Positions 23,883 through 35,000 of a DNA stretch of 64,000 nt are shown here, in pieces. The DNA is taken from contig JARGSG010000018.1 in assembly GCA_030374805.1 (NCBI GenBank), positions 1-64,000 of the forward strand, given 5' to 3'. This DNA comes from Gracilaria gracilis (taxonomy: Eukaryota > Rhodophyta > Florideophyceae > Gracilariales > Gracilariaceae). Position 1 is the stretch's first letter; every line of letters begins with the position of its first letter. The notes under the pieces were generated by a model. That model was not told where the DNA came from and did no database searches. It saw only the letters and a program-made list of their open reading frames with translations. The position numbers and the translations under genes were made by a program.

Positions 23883-24660
23883 ATTCATTCCCGTCGTCTT
23901 GACCGGACTGACCCTTCTTGTTTGACTTCTTTCCCTTGTACTTTGGACTATCAGGATTTTCCCAGCAGTCCTTCTTTACATGCCCCTTCTTACGACAGTG
24001 GTGGCATCTGATCGAGCGGGAGGATCGCTTGGTGTGTACCTGGAGAGCTTTGGTATGAAACCCATTGACGTTTTAGCCTCTCCTATGCTTGTCGAGTTGG
24101 CCCTCTCCGGCAATCAACCTTGGTACAGCGTCCTTCAAACTAGCCCCGGTCTGGTTGACCACCTCAGCCGTGACTTCGAAATCCTTCGTTAGACCTCTCA
24201 GTATGGCTCTCAGTCTTTCAGCATCGGACACAGTCTGTCCTATGCCACCAAGTTTCATCTCAATGACTGACAATCGATTGATGTAGTCCAGAACGCTCTC
24301 AGATGCGTCCATCTGCATGTCCTGGTATCGTTCGAGTAGTGCGTCGATACTTGCCTGCGAAACCATTTCGAAGTTTGATTGCAGCGTGTGCCACACTTCA
24401 AAAGGATTGCGCATCTTCATCACTGGCGCCACACAAGATTCATGAACGGAGAGCAATATGCACGTGAGTGCAGTATCGCAGCGGGTATCATACTTCTTCC
24501 TTTCTTCATCGTCTTCATGTCTCGCTTCTGCGCCACTCACAATTTGCCACACACCTTTTGACCTAAGGACTAGTTCAATTTTGTGTGACCACATGAAGTA
24601 GTTGTCTGCTTTGAGCAGAGGAATGCGAAGCCTTGGGGCATCGAACAACGATTCCGACAT
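23883..24660 (-). pseudogene. gag: Copia E1 gag
   Basis: Met at 24660 starts a copia-type Gag (UBN2-like): LLKADNYFMWSHKIE, then LTCILLSVHES and a WHTLQSNFE segment. An in-frame TAA at 24073-24075 interrupts it just before a zinc knuckle CHHCRKKGHVKKDC (about 24010-23965) that continues in phase. The Gag binds element RNA. Confidence 0.88.
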
Positions 24661-24740
24661 CCTCGATTAGTTACCGGTTGTCAGAGAAGGAAAACGTAGA
24701 AGTTGAACTTGTTGACTGTTCGTGTAAAGGCCCGATAATC

Positions 24741-25052
24741 TGTTGAAATGGTGATTGACTGAGATGAGAAAGTGTCCGAAGAATTGCTTTCCTCTTCGGT
24801 TTATTGAGTGCCTAGCTGTGTTTTATAGTCTACCATCAAGGATGAATACACAGCCATTGTGTTCTATGCGTGCTCCAAATCTTTGCTTAGAACAACATGG
24901 ATGTTGATCCGTCGTGGAACGCCCTGAGACCGCAACGCGCTGCACTACACATGTCAGATGGTAGTCACCGCACGAGTTTTCCAGACACAAGTTGTCTGTG
25001 CAGTACACAGTCTCACAGGACTGCTCGTGCAGGCGGCGTCAGTGTCGCTGCA
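24741..25052 (-). repeat. 5' LTR of copia E1
   Basis: 312 bp, TG...CA ends. On the minus strand it is followed by GATTATCGGGCC, the expected place of the tRNA primer site; I cannot match it confidently to a tRNA. Confidence 0.93.
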
Positions 25053-25961
25053 CTTTCCAAGACGCATGAACTGCACACCATCCGGGAACTTCGATTGGAC
25101 ATTCCCAACATCGTTTAAGCCCCGAAGGGCACACGTCTTCTCTACTCTACCTCGAACAGCCGCCACAATGCCCAGCACTTTATGTGCGGAACGTTCGAGT
25201 ACAGCTGCCTTTAACTCTCCCTCAAAAGTATCTAAGGAATCATAGTCCAGAGTGAGTCTTGGGGGGTTGGGCGGAACAGTGCCAATCTTTCTGAAACTTG
25301 GTTCACTTCGAGAGGCCGGCTCACCATCGAATGAACGGCATTTATCCGCCAAGTCTGGTCTCTCATTTTGAAGGCGTTCTAAGATTCTGTTCTGTACCTT
25401 TTCAATGAAAGATTCCCTGGTAGAGGCCATGTCCGGACGGTCGCTGTTAGATGCGCCGAGGTCGTTTTCAATTCTCCACACGGTAGCGGCTATGTGCAAT
25501 GAATGCGAGACATCTTGGAGAGGAACTCCACCATCCATGGCACGCTTGATGAGCCCATACTGAAGAAAGAGGTTGCTGTAGGTATCTAACATGGCTGGGT
25601 CGCGGCAGTCGCGCGTAGTAAGACGGTAGAATACAGGGATGAGCAACGGAGGCGTGTTTTAGGCGGCTGCAGCGCGGTCGTAACGCTTGACGAAGCAAAT
25701 GAGCTCACGTATGGGCCACCCCTTTGCAACAAATTCGGGACTCATGATGAAGACGCAGACAGGGGCGGTTTGCATGCCTTGGTCCATGACTTGTAGAAAA
25801 TGGTCGCCGAGGCGGAAGGACTCGACGTCGAAAAAGACGTAGATGCCGCGTCTGCGAAGTCGCTCATACAATGGGCGGGCGATGGGTTCCTTGTATTCCT
25901 CCGCATGGCTAAGGAAGATGTCGAATGATGGCGTCTGTGCGGAAGAAGCGTTTGAAGACAT
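25053..25961 (-). pseudogene. TIR domain and start of NB-ARC of the TIR-NB-ARC-WD40 gene
   Basis: Met at 25961 begins a TIR domain: FDIFLSHA (residues 13-20), RRRGIYVFFDVESFRLGD, VCVFIMSPEFVAKGW, and after an in-frame TAA (25659-25661) the last TIR strand LIPVFYRLT. A helical spacer leads to NB-ARC with a P-loop region VLGIVAAVRGRVEKT that has lost the usual GxxGxGKT spacing and Gly residues, so ATP binding is doubtful. The reading stops at the E1 insertion within FPDGVQFMRLGK and resumes in the gene fragment ending at 16955. TIR domains in such proteins act as NADases or adaptors. Unlike plant TNL receptors, the C-terminal sensor here is WD40, not LRR. Confidence 0.9.
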
Positions 25962-27302
25962 GGAAGGATTTTGAGCGTCTGCGGCGGGCTACGGACTGGA
26001 GATGAGAGTGTGGGCGAGGTTGCGCAGGTGGTGAGTGCTGTGGAAGGAAGAAGAGCGATCAAATATCGTATGGGCGAGGAAAGCGCTGCGCAGCGAAAGC
26101 TGGAGCAGAGTGGAGAGAAGACGAGAGCGCCAATTGTGAATTATGTGATCTCGAATATCCACAACAAACGACATTTGGCCGCAGCCAATAGAATTGAGTG
26201 CTTGCCTTTTGAACTTCGAGAATCTCGTTTGTCCCCACATCAATTCAAAATGAATATCTGCTCCTGCTCACGCACTTGCAGCACGTGTCCTGCCAACCAG
26301 CTGCCCCTGACTCGTCAGCGTCTCTGGAGAATGCGAGAAATACTCCATTTAGCGGTTAGCTTGTTTGCTCCTGTTCTTCTCATCTCCAGCGGCGAGGCCA
26401 AGACCTCAACGGTGGGGTAAATAATGTCTTCGGCTCTGATCGACAATGAGCATGATGAAGTTCTTGGTGAGCTTCTCCAAGACATCTTCAGCTCTGATAG
26501 CGACATTAACAAACCTGCTTACAGAAGCTCTAGAGTGTGTCGTGCCCAAAATATGGACCGCCAAAGACGACGAGGCTAAGTCCAGCTCATCACGGATTAC
26601 CTGGTATTGCATCCCGTTTATTACATACGACATTTTTGTCGCCACTTCCGCATACTGCGGAGAACATTCTTTTGTTTATGCAAAGAAATACAAAAAAATA
26701 CGTTTATTTTGCGCATAGAGCTGACTGTGCGAAAGAAATGGGGTTTAGTGTGAACCAAAAGGTTACCGCTGCTTTTCGACAATTGGCATATCGGTGCGCC
26801 ACAAACCGATTCAATGAGTATGTGCGTATAACAGATTCAACATCCTCGAAATTTCTTCAACAGTTCTGCAAACGTATTAGACATCGTTTGGAGCCAGAGT
26901 AATTTCGTAGCCCCAGTTGCGACATTCTCTACAGAATTCTGAGTAGAAGCCGTACGCTTGGAGTTCCTGGATTGATCGGTGGTATCTTTTGTTCAGAGTG
27001 CTTGTGGAAAAACTGCCCAGTTTCATGGCGGGGATAATACTACGAAAAAGAACGGAAGCAAGGCAAGACTCTGGAGTTAATTTGGACGAAACGTTTCTTC
27101 CCGTTGGGGACTCCATATTCCCAAGACTTTTCATTTTCTTCCTTGCTCATCGACAAAAGTCAGAGCCCCGTGCTCAGAGACGAACTGGAGAAGACCTTTG
27201 AATATGTAGAACGCTCTCTTTTGCCCGCTTCTGTTGCGATATTTCTCACTGTAGTTTTTGATTATGGTTCGCCGTGTCGAAACCACAAGAAACATTCGCA
27301 CG
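25962..27302. other. Intergenic, no gene seen
   Basis: Upstream region of the TIR gene and flank of LTR C2. No reading frame has a recognisable product; no LTR or TIR structure was found in it. Confidence 0.45.
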
Positions 27303-27895
27303 TGTAGTGCAACGCCCTCTGATGGAGGTTTCTGACTACCTAGTCATATTCCGACATGTCCGACGGGTGCTTTTAATGGGAGTATATGAATAGTAACAAC
27401 CACTGTACTAAGTGGGAAGGCCACGTGGGACACGATTGAGCCAGGAGGTTGGCCACGTACACGTGGGACGGGCGCCACGGCGCGTGGTTAATTACCACTA
27501 TGCCTGGGCCTAATTTAGTTAGTTTATTTCATTACTTATTGGCGCGAGCTCGCTTCTTTGCATGGCGGCGACCTCGCCGCCATGCTCAGTAAAGTTCGGA
27601 CAACCAGGGTTGGCTCTATACTTCTTCGCCTTCGGTGGTCATCGACTCCTTCCAGAAGAGAGGCTCCGTTGCCTATGGGTAGTGTATCCTCCCTGCGTCA
27701 CCTAACAGGACCCATTCGAGGGATTGTTTTCCGCTTGTGTCGCGTTCGACCCTGTACAGGGATAACCCCGGTGTTTACCGTAGCCTTTTTGCCCTTTTCC
27801 CCTTCTCCTTCTTTCCATCCCCCGCTCTCGCGGATTCCTTTTCTCTTTTCCCACTTCCGCGGACTCGTGCCTCTCTCAAGGACCCGTTGACCCAC
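27303..27895 (+). repeat. LTR C2, first part (interrupted by Chromo-B)
   Basis: Starts TGTAGTGCAACGCC and is the reverse complement of the right part of LTR C1. It continues at 39054 after Chromo-B. No primer site or polypurine tract flanks C2, so it is probably a solo LTR, although its outer flanks (GCACG and AATAT) show no target duplication. Confidence 0.85.
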
Positions 27896-28437
27896 TGTGG
27901 TATAATGCACACAAATGAGAGAGTCCGAAGCGGTCTTGAGACGGGAGCGGTTGCAGCGTACAGTCTTATGATTGTACTGAATCCAAACGGAGAGAAGGGG
28001 CGGAAGCACCGGGCGTTCGAGGTGAGAGTGGACGATTGGTATCACCAGGCACGTACAGGAACGTGCGGAAGGGTACGAACGGTCTGAGAAACCCAATAAA
28101 GAGGTAGCCATGCGGTCTATCGTGAGTGCAAACTAACGAAGAAGACGTTCGGCAGAAGATGCTTGTCGTTTACTATTGGGGCCTCGGAAGATCCGAGCTA
28201 CAACTAAATATCGGATCTAGGCCCCATTACTAACTACTGTACGATCGGTCTAATTTGCACTGTCACTACCAAGTCCGTACACGTGGCCAACTGGTACGCT
28301 GTGCCAACCCGTCCGGCACTTGATTACCAAATCGTACACGTGGCGGTGCCACTGCACCAGATCATCGTGCACTACCCCTTTGTACGTGAACGGCCGATCG
28401 GATACACTATGCACCAACTCGGGCCCACTATACTACA
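27896..28437 (-). repeat. 3' LTR of Chromo-B
   Basis: 542 bp, plus-strand ends TGTGGTATAATG and ACTATACTACA. It is highly similar to the 38514 copy, with scattered single-base differences. Confidence 0.95.
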
Positions 28438-28451
28438 GATCCCCCTCCTAC
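28438..28451 (-). other. 3' polypurine tract of Chromo-B
   Basis: On the minus strand GTAGGAGGGGGATC abuts the 3' LTR start TGTAGTATAGTG. The core AGGAGGGGGA is the same as in Chromo-A. Confidence 0.85.
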
Positions 28452-29597
28452 ACTTGCGCTCCGCCCTCGGAGCGCCGCGTAGCGTCGCCAAGGCGCTACG
28501 CCTATGTCCGTATGGTTGAGAGGGCGCTATAGTGTCCGTTCGGAAATTTTGCCCGGAAAGGGCGGGGCGAAGCCATGCCAAAATTTCCGGAACGGGAGCG
28601 ACGAAAAGGGCCTCGAGTACGTGTGGTAAAGACCCAAGCCGAGCGGAACGAAACGCACTGGTGCGTGAATGGGGGATCGAAGCCGCTCGAGACGTGGTCC
28701 GGGTCGTGCGCAGCCGTTATAACTGTGCAGACCGTAGGCACTCGTTCGAGTACCGTCAACGTGCTCGGCCCCGCGTACGCTCAAGTCCGATCAGAAATAT
28801 GCATCTAGTCCCGTAGGGCATCCACGACGGTCGCCACACGGAGCGTGCCCAGCGGGGCTTCGAAGTCGTTAGCCCCGCCCACCGCGAGGTCTGCACTTGG
28901 CGTCATCCGTTCGGTAACACGCGGCACGCTTGCGTGGAGTCCGTACGGGGGTACGGGAAGCCACAGCGTCCATTTTCAGAAAATTTGCCCGGGAAGGGAG
29001 GGGCGAAGCCATGCCCGATTTTCCTAAGTGGAGGAGGCACAATACAGATGAAACCGTTGGGGACGCTTGCCGTGTTTCGTACGAGTGGGCGTGAAGACAG
29101 GTACTGACGGCAGCGAAGGCGTGCGTGTATCCGCGTCTTTCCGTGCGGTTCGTCTCGAAGGAGGACGTCCGGCGGGTACGCGTGTTGGCGCGCACCGCAC
29201 GTCTCGACGGAGAGCGTACGGTGGGTGATTCCTTAGCGGTCGAACGCGTGTCCGTGCGGGTACGCCGTGTCCGAATCGGTGGTCCTCTTTCGTAAATGGG
29301 CTGGCGGTCGAAGGACCGTCAATGCTCATTGCGACCGTACGGGCAAGCGACCGTACGAATTGGACGCGATGCGACGCAACGATGAAGCGAGTGTATAGTG
29401 TATCTCGTGTGAAGTGGGCGGCGGAACGTCAATTCCTGATCCTCCAATAAAAATAAATTGGTCAGCACTGACATTTCGTCCGCACGGTGCCTGTACGATG
29501 ACATAGTCGTCGTGGCGATTCGAAATGGTCGGTAATACCTCAAGTAACGCGTTGTCGTGTTCACCTCCCTCTATAAGAGCGCCAGCCAAGCGGTGAC
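28452..29597 (+). promoter_or_regulatory. Non-coding leader and presumed promoter of aORF-B
   Basis: 1.15 kb between the 3' LTR and the antisense ORF, with no reading frame of its own that I trust. It contains two copies of a 45-bp block sharing GGGGCGAAGCCATGCC (28543-28588 and 28979-29025); the first is also an inverted repeat (GGAAATTTTG/CAAAATTTCC). Several CCGNNCGG motifs occur here. A promoter role is inferred only from position. Confidence 0.4.
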
Positions 29598-31658
29598 ATG
29601 CCCGAGTCGGTTCACTCCGTTTCAACCCCCACGCACGCAATGGCGCCGAATCCGAGCGGCTCTGGTACACCGTCGACACCTTTCCGTTCGGTCTCGTTAC
29701 CTGGTCATAAGTATGACCATCGCTTCCGTCGCGGTCTTACCGCTCCTCGCCGGAGGAAGCAGGTCCCGCTATTCGTCACGGAATACATCCAGAAGGGGTT
29801 CTTTGACGGGGAGCGCTTCGCGTCGATTCCGACGGCGCTACCGATGCGGGATATGGCGATTCGCAATCCGAAACGGACAAGCATCGAAGCTTGGCAAGCC
29901 CGCTGGAACCACCTGCCTGGTGTGACCGGACGGAAGAGTGAAGAGACCTACGGGCGGAGCGACATGTTATACCTGCGCTGTCCGGAGGAGAAGACCTATC
30001 AGGATGCGTTGCAGCGTTTGTTCCACCGCTGCTCATCCGATGCGGGCTTTCCCGAGAAGGACATGAATCCGCTTGGGTTGGTGATGTTCGAACCGCCGTA
30101 CGACAAGTTGTACTGGCTGGACCGTCAACGGTGGGGAAGTAATGCCGCAACGGAGGCGAGAATCCGAGCGTCCCATGGGTTCCTGTACAGTTGGCACAAC
30201 GTCGAGTTCTTTGACGTCCCTGTTCATCGCCGATCGGACTTGTATTGCTTCACGAACGAATTGTGGGCCAGCCTCGATGTGTCCCGCAACCTATCCGTAC
30301 CGACTCCGTCCGTGTTGGCTTACCATTCGGAAGAGCTCCTCAAAGGTTCACCCATTCAGAGTGTTGTCCGTCAGGTCTTATATGCCGAGTGGGCGGTGTT
30401 TGCCTTTATGGCGTTCCTCCAGGCGGCCCTCGAAGGTATCGAGGTCTTCACCCGTGCGGGAGACGAGCGTCTGTACCACAAGGACGGCCAAACAAAGTAC
30501 AGTCGGTTGTTTCCGATGCCGTACAAACTGGTATGTATCCTGGTCGAGATGGGACTCCCGAACGTTCTCCGCGGCACCGTGTTTCCCCCGCAGGTCGATC
30601 AGAAACTGTTACAGTATTCCTTGGAGACCGATTGGGACAACACTCCGGGGTTCCTGTGGTACGACTACTACTCCGATACGTTCCCGGCGATGCCCTCGAC
30701 CGGATCGGTTGCGACGCCGATCACTCGTGTCCTGAAGGGTCCGGAGAGTCTCCCCCCCTGGCCCTTCAAAACCGTTCCGGACTTCTTCCCGCATGGGTTC
30801 ATGGCGCAGGACTTCGAGGACGTGGCGCCACTCCCGACTCCGATGGTGACACCCGTTGAGGCGAAGACCGTTGTGGTGGCAAGAGTACAGGCAGGATCCG
30901 GTCGAAAGTCTTGGGACAAATCCGGTTTCGCCATTGAGGACAGCGCCAGCCCGCTTTCGGACGGTGATACACACAAGGCCCTCATGGCTCTCCGTGCGTC
31001 TTGTATTCCGTTCGGCGAAGAGGAACCTGCGACCCTTGACGACGCCCTGTTGGCGGCCCGAGCATGGATGCGCCGTGCGGTCAACGCTGAGACTGCTCTC
31101 CGTGAGCAGGCTCAGGCGCAGCTTAACCTGATAGGTTACCTCCGGGCCTACTCCTTGTTGGTCCTCGCGTCTTACGAGAAGTCCCTGACGGCTGGTCTGG
31201 GTATGGTGCCCGGTGTGGATGGGACGCCGATGTCGACGTTCGCGCCGCCGTTAGAGAAGCTGGTGACCAAATCCCATGAGGGCATTGCGCAACATGTCGA
31301 TGCGGAGCGCATCGTCGACCATATCGTGAAGAACATGCGCCAAGCGGCGGAGTCCTTTTTCAAGGGTGTCGAGCTGGTTGCGCCCTATATTACGCCCGGG
31401 GAAGAGCCTGAAGGTGAAGGCCGGTCCGGTGACGGTGCAGGGCCGAGCGGTACGAACGCGGCTCCCGAAGGGGAGACTCCGCAAGAGGAGGTAACCCCTG
31501 CGGTCCAGGATGTTCCCATGCCGTCTCCGAGCGGAGATCAGGAGGTAATGGAGACCGTCACGGTTGAGGAGGACCTCATAGAGCCGGCGCCTGCACCCGC
31601 AAGCCCATCGGGCAATAAGTCGGGTGGGAAGAAGAAGGTCGTGGCCACTTCGTCGTGA
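29598..31658 (+). CDS. Antisense accessory protein of Chromo-B (aORF-B), 686 aa, intact
   Basis: It starts at ATG 29598 (an in-frame Met at 29640 begins MAPNPSGSG) and is open for 686 codons, opposite in strand to gag and pol. The N-terminus is Ser/Pro-rich with PFRSVSLPG. A globular region at about residues 50-390 is rich in Trp/Tyr/Phe and holds the blocks shared with aORF-A (RQRW, HGFLYSWHN, ASLDVSR, PSVLAY, YAEWAV). A helical region at about 450-600 (LLAARAWMRRAVNAETALRE) is followed by an acidic Pro/Glu/Gly tail ending KSGGKKKVVATSS. No known domain, signal peptide or protease motif is recognised. It is the only uninterrupted large gene of an element whose pol is broken, which may mean selection or a different mutation history. 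It could be an env-like, silencing-suppressor or DNA-binding protein; none is shown. Confidence 0.85.
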   Translation: MPESVHSVSTPTHAMAPNPSGSGTPSTPFRSVSLPGHKYDHRFRRGLTAPRRRKQVPLFVTEYIQKGFFDGERFASIPTALPMRDMAIRNPKRTSIEAWQARWNHLPGVTGRKSEETYGRSDMLYLRCPEEKTYQDALQRLFHRCSSDAGFPEKDMNPLGLVMFEPPYDKLYWLDRQRWGSNAATEARIRASHGFLYSWHNVEFFDVPVHRRSDLYCFTNELWASLDVSRNLSVPTPSVLAYHSEELLKGSPIQSVVRQVLYAEWAVFAFMAFLQAALEGIEVFTRAGDERLYHKDGQTKYSRLFPMPYKLVCILVEMGLPNVLRGTVFPPQVDQKLLQYSLETDWDNTPGFLWYDYYSDTFPAMPSTGSVATPITRVLKGPESLPPWPFKTVPDFFPHGFMAQDFEDVAPLPTPMVTPVEAKTVVVARVQAGSGRKSWDKSGFAIEDSASPLSDGDTHKALMALRASCIPFGEEEPATLDDALLAARAWMRRAVNAETALREQAQAQLNLIGYLRAYSLLVLASYEKSLTAGLGMVPGVDGTPMSTFAPPLEKLVTKSHEGIAQHVDAERIVDHIVKNMRQAAESFFKGVELVAPYITPGEEPEGEGRSGDGAGPSGTNAAPEGETPQEEVTPAVQDVPMPSPSGDQEVMETVTVEEDLIEPAPAPASPSGNKSGGKKKVVATSS

Positions 31659-32074
31659 CCTGGGACCGCCTTGGCGTTCCAGCCGACGAAGACGGGTTCG
31701 AGTTCGCGTGGTGGTTCCGCTGCGGGCCGTGGTACCTCTCCGTGGGGTACCCGTGGGGGTGGTATTACGAAGCCCGGTTGGAAGAAGACTACTTAGTTGA
31801 CCGTGTGTACTCGTAGCTTTCTTTTCTCCTAAGTAAACTTGTGATTGTTTGTGATGACCTGTGGGCCAATAGCATGTCGTTCTGCGTGTGCCGTTGTCGA
31901 AAACGGCGGCGTTTTGTAAAAATCGGAAAGTAATTGACCAATAGGCGTACGTTGGTGGCGTTTTGCCGCCCAATGATAATGTAGTGGCAACGCCTTTTGG
32001 TGCCCCGTGACGGTTTACCGCTTGTGAGCCAGTACGTACGATCTCGGATCTCGGATCCGCCCCTTGCCCCCTCC
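31659..32074. other. Spacer between the converging aORF-B and pol ends, with purine tract
   Basis: About 416 bp; the 3' ends of both transcription units must lie here. At 32066-32079 the minus strand reads CTTAAGGAGGGGGC, another copy of the polypurine core, overlapping the pol stop codon. Nothing else was recognised. Confidence 0.6.
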
Positions 32075-35000
32075 TTAAGGTGTCGCCGTTACCGAAGGGT
32101 TTCGGCGACGCCAATAGCGGGCGATAAAGTGCTGGGGGATGTGTTCTGGCGGTTCGAAGGTATCCTGATCGGTGCGGTACCCGTGCCATCGTACGCGGTA
32201 TTCCTGTCTGTTCGGGGTGTCGCGATTGTCGACGACGCGTTCCACCACGCTCGGGACTGTTCCGGGCGGTGGAGTGGGTTGGTCGCCGACTGGTTCGTCC
32301 GCATACGGTCCCTCAGGGTCAGCGGGTACTGTGCCGTGTGTCCGTTCGGAAGTGACCGGTGTGGTTGTTGGCCGTGCGGGTGGGGCTTTTGTCACTCTGT
32401 CAATACTGACGGTGTTGTGAATACCGTCTTGGTTCAGAGTGACAGTAGCATCCGTTGCGGATACGACCTTAAACGGGCCAACCGTCTTTGGTAAGAGATT
32501 CCGATACGTATGTTTCTGATCCGTAAGGTCCTCGTCTGCGTTCTTATAGTCCGGTCGGTCAACGAACACCTTTTCCCCAGGGGCAAAGCTCGGCGTGTAC
32601 CGTACGGACTTATCAAAGTTTTCCTTATAGCGCTGTTGGGCGCGGGTCAACTTTGTCCGAGCGGTCTGCAGCGTGGCCTGTAGGAGCTTGAGCGTGTAGC
32701 GTTTTAACCGAGCGGCAGTGGGCTGTGTAGGCGTCGTTGGGTCCAGTGACGTACTGGGCTCATCGAGCAGAACGCTTGGTGGTTTACGCGTTAGCGCAAC
32801 ATCGAACGGTGCGGTACCGAGAGATCGATGGATCTGTAGGTTGTAACCGTACGTAAGAGGTTGCACATACGCGTGCCAAGTGTTCTGATGATCCGCTACG
32901 TAGTGACGTAACCTCTCCACCTGTGTTTTGTTAAACCGTTCGGCCTGACCGTTTTGTTTGCGGATGGTACGCGGTCGTTAGTACGTGTTTGGTTCCCAAA
33001 GCCGCACATACAGTCTAAAAGAACTTAGAGACAAATTGAGTTCCGTTATCGGTTAGCAAGTAGTTTGGTATTCCGTACGGATAAACCCAGTTCTCCAGGA
33101 AGACCTTCGCCACTACAGGAGCTGTGGTTGACCGCATAGGTATAGAGCGAGCTATCTTGCTAAACCGATCGGTAATAACCAGTATGTACTGGTAACCGTT
33201 TACGGACTTCGTGAATGGGCCGACGATGTCCATCGCGACGAATTCCAGCGAACCGGCGGCGGGGAACAGCTTTAGCAGCTTCTGCGACTTGAAATGTGTT
33301 CCCTTCGTCGCCGGGCAGGTGCGACAGTCCCGTACGGTCTGTAATACATCGTTGGCCATATGTGGCCAGTAGAAGTCTGGAGGGAGACTTTCATACATCC
33401 GAGTGGAGCCCGGATGGCCAACCAGACGGGGGTTGTGTGCCAAGTAGAGGACGCGTGCCTGCAGTGATGCAGGTACGACCTTCTGGATGACGCCATCCAG
33501 TGTGGCTTTGCGCACGATAAGTCCGTTTCGGTCAATGTCGAACAGAGTGACACCATTGCCGATGTCTTTCCGTACGGGCTCACAGAAAGGGTCATCTGCT
33601 TGAGCTCGTACCAGCTCTTCGACCGTGATTGGAACGATATTGGTTTCCTCCGAGGTGACAGCAAGCATCTCAGGGATACCAGCATATTTCCGTTCGGGCG
33701 TTGGCCAGTCGACGCAGACGTCGCTGTACTCATCACCGTTAACGGTAATGTTGGTGATAAAGTAGCCATCGTCCGTACGGTCATTCACTAGCAAGCAGGG
33801 GACCTCTTCGTCCAATAGGGCATCGTCTTCGCCATCCGTCCGGATCCCAGAAAGGGCATTAGCCGCTTGGTGCTTGATACCCGGACGGTGGACGACATCG
33901 AAGTCATACTCCATTTGACGCAACCGCCACCTGGCCAATCGTCCTGACGCGTCCGCAAGGTTCAGTATCCACCTCAAGGAGTGGTGGTCCGTTCGGACAG
34001 TGAATCTCTGACCTTCCAGGTACGGACGGAGGTGCAGTATGGGCCAGACGACCGCAAAGCATTCCCGTTCGGTAGTCGAGTTTTGCCGTTCGGTCTTGGA
34101 TAGATAGCGGCTCCAGTAACCGATCGGTAGCAAGCCTCCGTCCGGTTGCTTCTGTAGCAGGGTGCATCCTACTTGTCGGTCGCATGCGTCTGTATCCAGA
34201 ACGTACGGGTACCCTTGACGGGGGATGGCCAAAATGGGCGGGCGTATCAGTCTCTGACGTAATTCGTCAAAGGCTTCGTATTCCGTATCGGTCAATGTCT
34301 CAAACTTCGTGGGTTGCCCCTTTTTCCAACTTGCGGTTCAATGGAGCCGAAATTCGGGCGAAGTTTGCGACAAACCGACGGAAAACGTTACAGAGCCCCA
34401 AGAACGATCGGAGCTCCGTCTGGGTCGTAGGCGGTTTAGCCTGCTTGATAGCATTCTGTGTCTTGAGAGACACTTGAAGCTTTCCCGGTCGGATTACGTG
34501 GCCTAGATAGTCCACCGTACCACTGAAAAAGTAGCAATTGTCCAGTCGGAGAGTAACACCAGCCGAACGGAGCATATGCAGTATGGTCCGCACATGGTCA
34601 GAATGCTCTTCAACCGTCCGAGAATAGATGATTACGTCATCAAGATACACCAGTGCGTACTGCCACTTCACCCGTGATAGGATGATATCGAGAGCACGCT
34701 GGAAAGTAGCTGGTGCGTTCTTGAGTCCGAACGGCATTCTCCGATAGCGGTACAATCCCATATGCGACGTGAACCTCGTTTTGTCCCGGTCGGATTCATC
34801 CATTTCGGTCTGCCAATAACCACTGTTGGCGTCCGAAGTGGAGAAGATTTGTGCATCTCCAAGAGAGTCGATGCACTCGTCCATTCGGGGTAGTGGGTAT
34901 GTGTCCCGTACGGTCGTAGCGTTCAACCGGCGGTAGTCGACGCAGAAGAGAAGGCTTCCGTCTTTCTTGAGCGCGAATACGACCGGGCTGGCCCATTTTG

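Larger units (their letters stand above)
20168..25052 (-). mobile_element. Ty1/copia retrotransposon E1 inserted in the NB-ARC gene
   Basis: 4885 bp with two 312-bp LTRs (20168-20479 and 24741-25052). Flanks are CTTC on the left and CTTTC on the right; reading the host gene across the insertion works if the target duplication is 5 bp (GAAAG on the coding strand) and the left copy lost one A. The transcription direction is the same as the host gene. Both coding regions carry several stops and frameshifts, so the insertion is not recent. Confidence 0.93.

Noticed and set aside
30245..30859. 204-codon frame overlapping aORF-B in another phase
   Set aside because: GC-rich shadow of the real frame, with no conservation in Chromo-A.
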